Of a stretch of 26,283 bases of DNA, positions 19,266-26,283 are shown piece by piece. Below the pieces are notes generated by a model. That model was not told where the DNA came from and did not search any database. It saw only the letters and a list, made by a program, of their open reading frames with translations. Where the stretch lies: assembly GCF_000485595.1 (NCBI RefSeq), contig NW_014577388.1, positions 185,157 to 211,439 on the forward strand, read 5' to 3'. Position 1 is the stretch's first letter, and each line of letters starts with the position of its first letter. Position numbers and translations under genes: made by a program. Source of the stretch: Priapulus caudatus (Eukaryota; Priapulida; Priapulimorpha; Priapulimorphida; Priapulidae).

Positions 19266-19449
19266 AATATTGCCATTATATCTAAGTATTAATAATATAT
19301 ATTATATTATAATAATACAGCGTTGATACTGAACAAGATATAACGCGATATTACTTGCCCTCAAAAGAACATAAATCGCAATAAATAACAAACCTTCGTT
19401 TGTCTAAAGTCAGGTTATACTATACTATTGTATTTTATATAATAGCCTA

Positions 19450-19488
19450 TTATATATATATATATATATAATTATATATATATAATAT
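19450..19488. repeat. (TA)n
   Basis: Alternating TA with one AATTA interruption. Confidence 0.9.
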
Positions 19489-19501
19489 ACATAATTATTA
19501 A

Positions 19502-19557
19502 CAAGAGCTAATAATACTATAATATATAACTAATTAAAAGTGTTTATTTAGCTCTTG
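19502..19557. repeat. inverted repeat CAAGAGCTAA...TTAGCTCTTG
   Basis: CAAGAGCTAATAA at 19502-19514 pairs with TTATTTAGCTCTTG at 19544-19557 around a 29-nt AT-rich loop. Confidence 0.7.
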
Positions 19558-19586
19558 ATTTAATGATAGAACGTATTTCCACAGGG

Positions 19587-19906
19587 TTTTAGTTCCTTTT
19601 GTTTTTTATTTTTTTTTTTGTCTTTCACTACATTTTTTATTTTTTTTTTTCTTTTGTTTGTTTTATTTTTTCCTTTTTCTTGTGTTTTTTTTTTTTTTTT
19701 TTTTATTTCTTTTTTTCTTTTCTCTCTTTTTTTTGTTTTTTTTTTTTTTTCTGTTTATTTAGTTTTGCTTCTTTTTTTTTTTTTCTTTTTTTTTATACTT
19801 TTATTTTTTTTTTTTTCCTTTTCGTATTCTTGTTCTTTTTTTTTTTTTGTTATGTCCTTTTTTGTTTTTTTTTACTTTTGTTTTTATAGTTCTTTTTATT
19901 TTTAGA
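19587..19906 (+). repeat. 320-bp T-rich tract
   Basis: Runs of 6-20 T broken by single C, G or A, ending abruptly at GAAAAAAACAAG. No adjacent retroelement sequence is recognisable. Confidence 0.9.
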
Positions 19907-20362
19907 AAAAAACAAGAAGAAGCCAAATAGATAACCCCCCCATAATCATCTCTATCGTATTTCTATCTATCTCCCGCGCACATCAGCGCGTGGCTGGCGA
20001 TGGGGCGATGACGATGGGCGACGTTGCGATCGATTCGGCCGGTGAGCTATGGCCGTTAACGGCAAGGCGCTGGCCAGCGTCTTATGACTGGACGTCGAGC
20101 TGGACGATTTCATTGAGCTCCTAATGATTCGTTAGTGACTGTAAAAACTGGTTGGGCTTCTGCGTCTCGTGTACTGGCAAATCGTCTCTTGACTGTCACC
20201 GAACAATTATTTTATGTCGCCGATCATCAGCGCCTGCCCTGCTTGTTGCTACTGATGTTGTTGCGGCCTGTATGCGCACATGAGGTTGCTGATGGGGTCA
20301 GGTTCCGCGCTGAGGTGCGCGGTGTGCAAGCGGACAGGCGCACGCATGAGCATAGCAGCACG
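19907..20362. other. CpG-rich intronic block
   Basis: 19975-20140 is GC-rich and non-repetitive (GGCGATGGGGCGATGACGAT, GGCCGTTAACGGCAAGGCGC), with CTCCTAATGATTCG near 20121. This is a candidate regulatory block by composition. No coding exon. Confidence 0.25.
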
Positions 20363-20408
20363 CATATATATTGATGTATATATATATATATAGGTATATA
20401 TATATCAA

Positions 20409-20442
<34 letters not shown>

Positions 20443-20465
20443 TAGTATATATATACTATATATTA
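20363..20465. repeat. (TA)n microsatellite
   Basis: TATATA runs interrupted by GATG, GG and CAAAATAA. Confidence 0.9.
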
Positions 20466-20721
20466 ATATGGAGAGATGAGAGGAGAGGACGAGACGAGAG
20501 AGAAAAAGAGAACGAATAAAGAGGATAAGGATATAAAATTCCTGCTGGGCTATTATAGTATAAAGATTTAGAACATGAATAAAGATTGAATTCACTGATG
20601 CAATTATCTTTGAATGACTCCATTGTACGTGCAATGTGTTGGAGACTGGATGATCGAAAATTCAATTCGTCTGCATAACTTAACATCAGTTAGCTAAATC
20701 TTTTTTGCGTTTGTTATAATA

Positions 20722-20852
20722 TTATATATATATGTATATATATATATATATAATATATATATAATATTATATATATATATATATAAATATATATGTGTTG
20801 TGTGTGCGTGTGTGCGTGCGTGCGTGTGTGTATGCGTGCGCGTGCGTGCGTG
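20722..20852. repeat. (TA)n followed by (GT/GC)n
   Basis: AT alternation to about 20792, then GTGTTGTGTGTGCG and GTGCGTGCGTGC. Confidence 0.9.
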
Positions 20853-20962
20853 TAGAGAGAATAGAGAACGATTGAAAGAAAAATAGAGACTGAGCGGGAG
20901 AGAGATAGAGAGACAAACAGACAGACAGACAGAGAGGGAGAGAGGGAACGAGAGAAAGGACA
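20853..20962 (+). repeat. GA-rich tract with (ACAG)n
   Basis: AGAGAGATAGAGAGACAAAC followed by four ACAG units and more GAGAGG. Confidence 0.85.
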
Positions 20963-21001
20963 GAATAACTACAGCTGCATGCGACAGGCAGAGGCAAACT
21001 C

Positions 21002-21005
<4 letters not shown>

Positions 21006-21046
<41 letters not shown>
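21006..21046 (+). repeat. (CT)n microsatellite
   Basis: About 20 uninterrupted CT dinucleotides. With the GA tract at 20853-20962 it forms an inverted purine/pyrimidine pair. Confidence 0.95.
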
Positions 21047-21050
<4 letters not shown>

Positions 21051-21453
21051 GAAGAGGTAGTCAGAGCGAGCTGGGCGCGGGAAGGGTAATGAGACACCGG
21101 TTTAATGGCGCTCGCTCGGCGAATCTCCAAACTTACAAACACGCAGCCTAAATCGCTAGACACACAAACGGCCGCTGGGGTGTTTATTATGTTTACCGTG
21201 GCGCGCTGCGGACTCGGAAAATAAACGCGCGGGTCGTCGATAGCGCTTGTTAGTAGGGTTCACAACACGCATCGTCATGCCCTCCCTGCCTGCCTGCGTG
21301 GTCGCAGCAGACCCGCGCTGCGAGCAACATAAACTGTTTACGTGCAGGAGGGCTTTAGGCGGTAACGGCGGGCGCGTAACAGAGATTAGCTCACTTACGA
21401 TGGACTTAGTGGCGCCCTAACTCCGCGTAGTTATATATGCACGGACGTACATG
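21047..21453. promoter_or_regulatory. CpG-rich block with two TGTTTAC forkhead-type motifs, candidate enhancer
   Basis: Non-repetitive GC-rich sequence with TGTTTAC at 21190-21196 and 21335-21341, plus GTGTTTATTATG, AGGGTAATGAG and GAGATTAGC. TGTTTAC is the core bound by Fox proteins. This is inference from motifs only. Confidence 0.25.
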
Positions 21454-21481
21454 CGCGCGCACACACGCACGCACGCACGCA
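21454..21481 (+). repeat. short (ACGC)n tract
   Basis: GCGCGCACACACGCACGCAC. Confidence 0.8.
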
Positions 21482-21970
21482 CTCGGACGTAGATGAAACC
21501 AGGAATACCATCGTGGTATGCTCCCCGAATCGTAGCGTTTAGTTCGCAAAGAAATGTTGAGAAGAGAACCGATAAAACATGGCCAGTAGATGCAGGAGAT
21601 TGGTAGGATGTAGCATTGGAAACGATGTGGGAGACAGACAGGAAGGGTGGGTGGGTGAGGTAGAGGGTAGAGTTTGTGATCGAGGGAGCAGGCAATAGGG
21701 CAATGAATAAACAAAAGAAACGTGAAAGGAAGAGGATAGCGTGAGATGGATGGAAAATGGATGGAGTAGGAAAAGTTTTGGCGCGCGGATGAGAAGGGGT
21801 TAAAGTACGAGCTAGGCCTAACCGAGGACAACGTGTTTATAAACAGATGGTCACTCTGGCTCTCCACAGCCGAGCAGTGATCGTAAATAACTCGACGGAG
21901 CAGTAACACCATTCCCAGGCGTAACGACAGGTCAACCTACACGTCCCGAGGGACATTTTCAGTTCCAACA
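21482..21970. other. intronic sequence with no recognisable gene
   Basis: Mildly purine-rich from 21600 to 21780 with GGATGGA repeats; otherwise mixed composition. Confidence 0.3.
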
Positions 21971-21974
21971 CTAC

Positions 21975-22275
21975 CCCGACCACCCACCACCCACACCCTG
22001 CTTCCCACCCTCATCTGCACCATCCACTCACCGACTGATACCAGCATCACCCACCACCCACATACCACCACCCACCACCCACCACCCACATACCACCACC
22101 CACCACCCACATACCACCACCCACCACCCACATACCACCACCCACCACCCACATACTACCACCCACATCCATTCACCTACCTTCGCCCATCACCACCCAA
22201 GCATTACTCACCACAACCACATACACGCATCCGCCCACATACCCCCAGCACCACCCGAGCATTTACCACCCCAAC
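21975..22275 (+). repeat. C-rich minisatellite with 21-bp unit
   Basis: CCACCCACCACCCACATACC-type units with 21-bp spacing repeat about four times at 22055-22155. ACCACCC variants flank them on both sides. Frames are open on both strands because 21 is a multiple of three. Confidence 0.85.
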
Positions 22276-22289
22276 AACACCTTGTGGTT

Positions 22290-22990
22290 AGTGGGGCCCA
22301 TCCACCGACCGGCCTGGTCCGAACCAATGCATCGACTTGTACCCGGTAAACTGACATCACCACCCAACCACCGACCGACCATCTTGGCCACCGCCCTACA
22401 CTACCAGCCATCCACCGACACTATAACATCCACCCACGCCACCACCCACCGACCCATCCGCCCTACATTAACACCCACCCTCCGACCGACCCATCCACCG
22501 TCTGACCCTAACACCCACGACGATACTTTACCACCCACCCCCCGACCTATCCATCCACCACTCTACACTCCCACCCACCATGATACCCTTCCTCCCACCC
22601 ACCGATCCTCCCTTCCACGCCCCCACCGACCTATCCATCTACCACCCCACACTCCCAGCGGCCATCCTACCCTTCCTCCCACCCACCGATCCTCCCTTCC
22701 ACACCCCCAGCGATCGATCCTTCCACCACCCTACACTCCCACCCATCATCCTACTCTTCCTCCCACCCACCGATCCTCCCTCCCACGCCCCCACCGACCT
22801 ATCCATCTACCACCCCACACTCCCACCCACCATGATACCCTTCCTCCCACCCACCGATCCTCCCTCTCACGCCCCGACCCTCCCTCTCACGCGCCCACCG
22901 ACCGATCCTTCCACCACCCATCATCCTACTCTTCCTCCCAACCACCGATCCTCCCTCTCACGCCCCCACCGACCGATCCTTCCGCCACGC
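22290..22990 (+). repeat. C-rich minisatellite with 84-bp higher-order unit
   Basis: CCTCCCACCCACCGATCCTC recurs at about 22591, 22675, 22759, 22843 and 22933, i.e. 84, 84, 84 and 90 bases apart. Between copies are CCCACCGACC and CACTCCCACC blocks. 22290-22590 is a more diverged extension. The Pro/Thr/His-rich frame across it is open because 84 is a multiple of three. Confidence 0.85.
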
Positions 22991-23458
22991 TATAGTCTCT
23001 GCAGACTGTACTCGCTGCGTTCACGCGGCTGCAGCGCTATCTAGCCGAAATGAAGTTAGCGGGAGTTGGCGACTGGCGATCGCCGAGGCTGCGGGATTAA
23101 ATATTTACCCCCGCCTGACAGCAGCGTGATGAATGACTTTCATTTCATGTCTGCAACTTTTTCGCCATTAGCGGCCTTAATTGCACAAACACGGCGGAGG
23201 GAGAGCGGCACCGGGCCAGCTGCGGAGGTCACACGGCAGCAACAAGTGGATGGGCGATAGAAGGCGGGCGGAGCATCACCGGATCTTCACCCCGTTACTG
23301 TCACTCCTTGTCCCGACCCTGGGGGGAGGTGCCGACGTCCTGCCTCCAGGTATGTAGGCTACGACGACTGTCTGCATGTGATATAGTTCAGATGCAGCCC
23401 GTCTATCCTACCTACACACGGTGTGCTGATTGAGCAACCACGGTTCAACTCAAATCTC
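22991..23458. other. CpG-rich intronic block near exon A
   Basis: 23040-23260 is non-repetitive and GC-rich with GGGATTAAATATTTAC, GATGAATGAC, TTCATTTCATG, CTTAATTGCAC and CCTGACAGC (a Meis/Hth-type TGACAG). This is a candidate regulatory block. No splice-bounded exon is seen. Confidence 0.25.
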
Positions 23459-23640
23459 TCCTCCTCTCTTCCTCCATTTTCTCTCTCTATCTCTCTCTTG
23501 CTATGTGCCTGCCTCTTTATCTCTCTCCCCGCACTCTCTCGCGCTGTCTCTCAACCCCTCTCCCTCGCTTCCACCCTAATTCTCACTCCCTCCATCTCTC
23601 TCGCTCCCAACCTCATCCTCACTCCCCTCCCCACCTCTCT
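23459..23640 (+). repeat. CT-rich tract
   Basis: Degenerate CTCTC with two related blocks, CACCCTAATTCTCACTCCCT and AACCTCATCCTCACTCCCC. Confidence 0.8.
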
Positions 23641-23734
23641 CCGTATGTTCACACGCCTGGCAGGTCACCTCTTAATAGATAAGCCTTTGAGAAAACGTGA
23701 GAACATTCTGATCGGCAATGAAACCATAACTCAC

Positions 23735-23811
23735 CAGTTATTAACCTGTAGAATAGTGAGTCCTGTATCTGATGCCAACTGCTTCTTTTGATCTTCCGAC
23801 GGGTACGGGTG
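23735..23811 (-). CDS. hth: homothorax/Meis homeodomain exon A (TALE loop, helix 2, start of helix 3)
   Basis: This 77-nt internal exon is read on the minus strand. It follows a pyrimidine-rich tract ending in TTGCAG and stops at AACTG|GTGAGT. It is phase 0 at its start and encodes [12 protein letters not shown], then ASD, then [11 protein letters not shown], with the last codon (Trp) supplied as TG and completed by the next exon. PYP is the three-residue loop extension that defines TALE homeodomains, and LTILQVNNW is the Meis/Homothorax recognition-helix start. Established role: Hth is a nuclear DNA-binding cofactor that binds TGACAG-type sites, carries Extradenticle into the nucleus and modifies Hox specificity in body-axis and limb patterning. 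Odd point: the residue before DTG is Ser (codon TCA), where Meis-class proteins I know have Gln. The preceding exon (N-terminal arm and helix 1) was not found in the window. A TTAAC branch-point candidate lies about 36 nt upstream. A Meis paralogue is the only serious alternative. Confidence 0.93.
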
Positions 23812-23853
23812 CTGCAATGGAGGGACAAAACAACATTACACGTATGTTAATTA
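23812..23853 (-). promoter_or_regulatory. 3' splice site of exon A with branch-point candidate
   Basis: On the minus strand, AATTAACATACG is followed by TGTTGTTTTGTCCCTCCATT and GCAG. TTAAC (A at 23847) lies about 36 nt from the exon. The tract fixes the exon start at 23811. Confidence 0.7.
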
Positions 23854-24287
23854 CCCAACGGTGTCACGCGAACGCAGGCTACTGAGATATGACGAATCAT
23901 CATATGACGACTACATCACGTGAGAAGCATAAAAACGCACGGACGAAAAAATGCCAATGTTATCAACTCGAATTACTTTAATGATTACACTTGGCGAAGA
24001 TTCTTCTCGACAGGGATAACATATCATATATGTCTTCATATAACGGCTATCACCAAAAGAAGATGTAACTAAGAAACTAACGCCAAGGCAGTTTGAAAGC
24101 CTCTTCACCCGAATTCACATAATCTAATCAAAATTGTAATTTCAGCATCAAAATGGCACACTAGCTACTCCTATGCCATGCGTGCGAAACTCACATCAAA
24201 CACGTATCAAAATCATTCAAAATATCAAACGTATCAATATCAAAGTATGTATTCTCAAAAATTAAATCAGCGACTCGAACCGCCGCC
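23854..24287. other. AT-moderate intronic sequence upstream of exon A
   Basis: No repeats until 24190, where ATCAAA-type repeats begin (AAAATATCAAACGTATCAAT). A plus-strand frame runs from about 24087 into the CAA array; see findings. Confidence 0.3.
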
Positions 24288-24296
24288 GCAACAAAC

Positions 24297-24386
<90 letters not shown>

Positions 24387-24500
24387 GCAACAACAACAAC
24401 AACAACAGCAACAACAACAACAACAACAGTAGCAGCAGTAGCAGCAACAACGACAACAACAACAACAACAACATCGACAACAGAAACAGCAACAACAACA
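24288..24500 (+). repeat. (CAA)n array with CAG interruptions
   Basis: About 43 CAA triplets with a few CAG, broken by TAG at 24430 and again at 24439, continuing impurely to 24500. The plus-strand frame gives poly-Gln. On the hth strand it is (TTG)n. Confidence 0.95.
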
Positions 24501-24610
24501 ATTAATTCATCACAGCGTAATGAACAATCAAGTGTGTGCTGCTATCGCGCGAACAAATTAGCATCCTCCTTTCGGAGGGGAAAACGAGCGCGGCTTTACT
24601 GTTCACGTGC

Positions 24611-24654
<44 letters not shown>

Positions 24655-24822
24655 CTTGTCGCTCCCATTAAGCCTAAGGGCTCCATCAGCGTGACGTCGG
24701 GCCTCACTCTCTCATTTAGAAAACGTAATTTGAAGAGGTCGGAGACTCCGCGGACAGCTCTTGCCGGCTCGCCGCCTGTCTCCCGAGACGCGCTGTCATT
24801 TAGCCACGCCGCGATGCCAGTG
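24501..24822. other. intronic sequence with (GTGC)n
   Basis: 24609-24654 is a pure GTGC array. 24655-24822 is CpG-rich, with CGCGCTGTCATTTAGCC near 24789. No gene. Confidence 0.4.
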
Positions 24823-25045
24823 CGAGCGAGAGAGAGAGAAGGGAGGAGAGATGCGGGGAGAGGAGGGGAGAGGAGGGGAGAGGAAACGCAACGGAGATAG
24901 AGAAAGGAGCGGGAAAGGGGGGAGATAAAGATAGATAGAGAGTGAAGGGGAGGGAGCAAGAATGGGAAGAGAGAGAGAGATAGAGAGAGAGAAAGGGGGA
25001 GAGGTGGAGAGAGAAGGCAGAGAGAGTGATGGGGCGAGGGAGAGA
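24823..25045 (+). repeat. GA-rich tract
   Basis: GAGAGAGAAGGG with three GGAGAGGAGG copies near 24857-24882. Confidence 0.85.
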
Positions 25046-25056
25046 GGGGACAGTTA

Positions 25057-25063
25057 TAGATAA

Positions 25064-25109
<46 letters not shown>

Positions 25110-25110
25110 C

Positions 25111-25148
<38 letters not shown>

Positions 25149-25153
25149 TAGAT
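25057..25153 (+). repeat. (GATA)n then (GACA)n compound microsatellite
   Basis: About 12 GATA units, a GATC junction, about 10 GACA units and a final GATA pair. This is the same composition as Bkm-type GATA/GACA satellites. Confidence 0.95.
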
Positions 25154-25209
25154 GTCAATATTCTTATATAAGCATCTCCGGCGGTCTAATTATTAATCGT
25201 CTATCTTTA

Positions 25210-25290
25210 TCTTCATCACTTCCTCTTATTATTTCTATCGCTGTCTCTCTCTCTTTCTCTCGCTCTCGTTCACTCTCGCTTTCGGCCTTT
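25210..25290 (+). repeat. CT-rich tract
   Basis: CTCTCTCTCTTTCTCTCGCTC. Confidence 0.8.
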
Positions 25291-25319
25291 CCCGCTTGCT
25301 TTCCCTTTTTTCCCAGCAA

Positions 25320-25900
25320 CTTCCGTATTGGTCCATAAAAGGTGGGTCGCTGAAACCACCGGAGCCTCGTGGAGGCGGTGCATGTACACGATGAGACCAT
25401 ATAACGTGTGTGTTAGTTAGCCGGCGTTTTTTATGCGATGCGAATCATTGCGATTAGTGAGTCGTCGGCTGCCATAAAGTATCGCTTATTGCGTCGACGC
25501 GCGCGCCGCGTGGCGACCGCAGACTTTATTACATATACCGGCACGTGCGCGAAGGCAATGAGACGACCGTAACGCGGTGGTGACAACAAACGCGCCGGCT
25601 CTCTCCCCGTACGACACTTTGCGGTGGTAATTGAAACCCTTGCCCCCCGTGCGTGGCGCGGCGAGCTCGGGATGCGACCGCGGGAGGCTGCGCGGGCTTT
25701 ATGGCTTCGCATGTCATCGCTGGGGAGCTGTTACGGCATCATAAAGCCGACAGCAGCGCCAATCTGCATGTCCTCGCCCGATGTCATAATTGGCGGCCGT
25801 AAAAGCATCAACAATCGACAACACGATCATCAAAACGCTATTAAACATGCCGCGCCCGGGGAAGGAGTGCTTATCCACGGTGGAATCTGACAGAAATGCT
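25320..25900. promoter_or_regulatory. CpG-rich block with clustered CATAAA/TTTATG motifs, candidate enhancer
   Basis: CATAAA or TTTATG occurs at 25334, 25430, 25473, 25698 and 25740, and TTTATT at 25525. These resemble Caudal and posterior-Hox (TTTATGG) sites in otherwise GC-rich, non-repetitive sequence. GGCTTTATG (25695-25703) and CATAAAGCC (25740-25748) also form a perfect 9-bp inverted repeat. The function is inferred. Confidence 0.35.
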
Positions 25901-25938
25901 AATTGAACCGAGCCAAACGCATCGTCTTTCTTCCCTTG

Positions 25939-26060
25939 TGTGTGTGTCTTTCTCTCTCGTACTTCCCTCTCACTCTGTCTCTCTCTCTCTCTCACTTGCT
26001 CTCTCCCTCCTCTCTTTCTGAATGTCTCTCTTCCTTTATGTCTCACATACCCCTCTCTCG
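25939..26060 (+). repeat. CT-rich tract
   Basis: TGTGTGTGTC then CTCTCTCT and CCCTC variants. Confidence 0.85.
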
Positions 26061-26178
26061 TTCACCCGCCTTCTTCTCGCTGAGCAGAACTCGACTGTCA
26101 GTGTTCTAATCTCGTGTTTTTCGACATGAATTATCGTGTCTCCTTGCCATTTGCCATGTCTTAATGTCCCACTACTGC

Positions 26179-26283
<105 letters not shown>

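Larger units (their letters stand above)
4615..23734 (-). other. hth: 19.1-kb hth intron splitting the homeodomain Trp48 codon
   Basis: The intron runs on the minus strand from GTGAGT (23734 downward) to GCGCAG (ending at 4615). It interrupts TGG of the conserved homeodomain Trp after TG. It holds no further recognisable exon. Its content is mostly simple repeats, several minisatellites, patches of CpG-rich single-copy sequence and one 5.2-kb fold-back element. Long introns are usual for hth/Meis genes, and the lack of other genes here fits that. Confidence 0.9.

Noticed and set aside
18858-19292. Cys/Val-rich 144-codon frame
   Set aside because: Read from a (GT)n-rich tract.
19587-19906. 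T-rich tract as the poly-A tail of a minus-strand retrocopy
   Set aside because: Too long and too impure, with no gene or SINE-like sequence next to its 3' side and no target-site duplication seen.
22282-22995. Pro/Thr/His-rich 237-codon frame resembling a mucin or cuticle protein
   Set aside because: It is explained by the C-rich 84-bp minisatellite with unit length divisible by three; there is no signal peptide and no splice context.

Overview
The window is animal genomic DNA, almost certainly from an arthropod, and lies inside one large gene on the minus strand. Two short exons with clean splice sites were found by reading that strand. Exon A (23735-23811, 77 nt) encodes the TALE loop, helix 2 and the start of helix 3 of a Meis-class homeodomain. 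Exon B (4556-4614, 59 nt) encodes the rest of helix 3 and the start of the C-terminal tail, FINARRRIVQPMIDQSNRA. The two join in phase within one Trp codon (TG|G), giving ...LQVNNW-FINARRR..., the diagnostic sequence of homothorax/Meis (hth). HPYPSED rather than the vertebrate HPYPSEE suggests an arthropod. Abundant CpG and very dense simple repeats would fit a hymenopteran or another repeat-rich arthropod, but the species cannot be fixed from this sequence.

Everything else is intronic or unassigned: at least 4.5 kb of downstream intron (1-4555), a 19.1 kb intron that splits the homeodomain (4615-23734), and at least 2.5 kb of upstream intron (23812-26283). I saw no convincing second gene, tRNA or rRNA. 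The many open frames come from microsatellites and minisatellites that lack stop codons.

The most unusual object is at 13371-18535, inside the 19 kb intron. It is a 5.2 kb fold-back element with long terminal inverted repeats. Each arm has a terminus (left GGGAGCGTTTCCCACTTTAA; right, reversed, GGAGCGTTCCCACTTTAATG), about 200 bp of A/T- and G-run-rich subterminal repeats, and then a tandem array of a 59-bp unit. The left arm has about 13 units and the right arm about 27, in opposite orientation. The unit contains the 12-bp palindrome TTGCTCGAGCAA and has no stop codon in any of six frames. The 2.1 kb centre shows no transposase. The architecture resembles Foldback/Galileo-type elements, but I do not recognise the sequence.

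Layout: 1-4555, downstream intron with GA, TA and CT tracts and several CpG-rich blocks; 4556-4614, exon B with a possible in-frame alternative donor at 4480/4481; 4615-13370, repeat-rich intron with Gln/His-type trinucleotide arrays, several minisatellites, a telomere-like hexamer array and a perfect AT-flanked hairpin; 13371-18535, fold-back element; 18536-23734, CT, GT, T and TA tracts, a Fox-site-bearing block, and 21-bp and 84-bp C-rich minisatellites; 23735-23811, exon A; 23812-26283, upstream intron with a CAA array, a GATA/GACA array and a CpG-rich block with clustered CATAAA motifs. Both window ends lie in (GA)n, so this may be a whole contig that stops at unresolved repeats.
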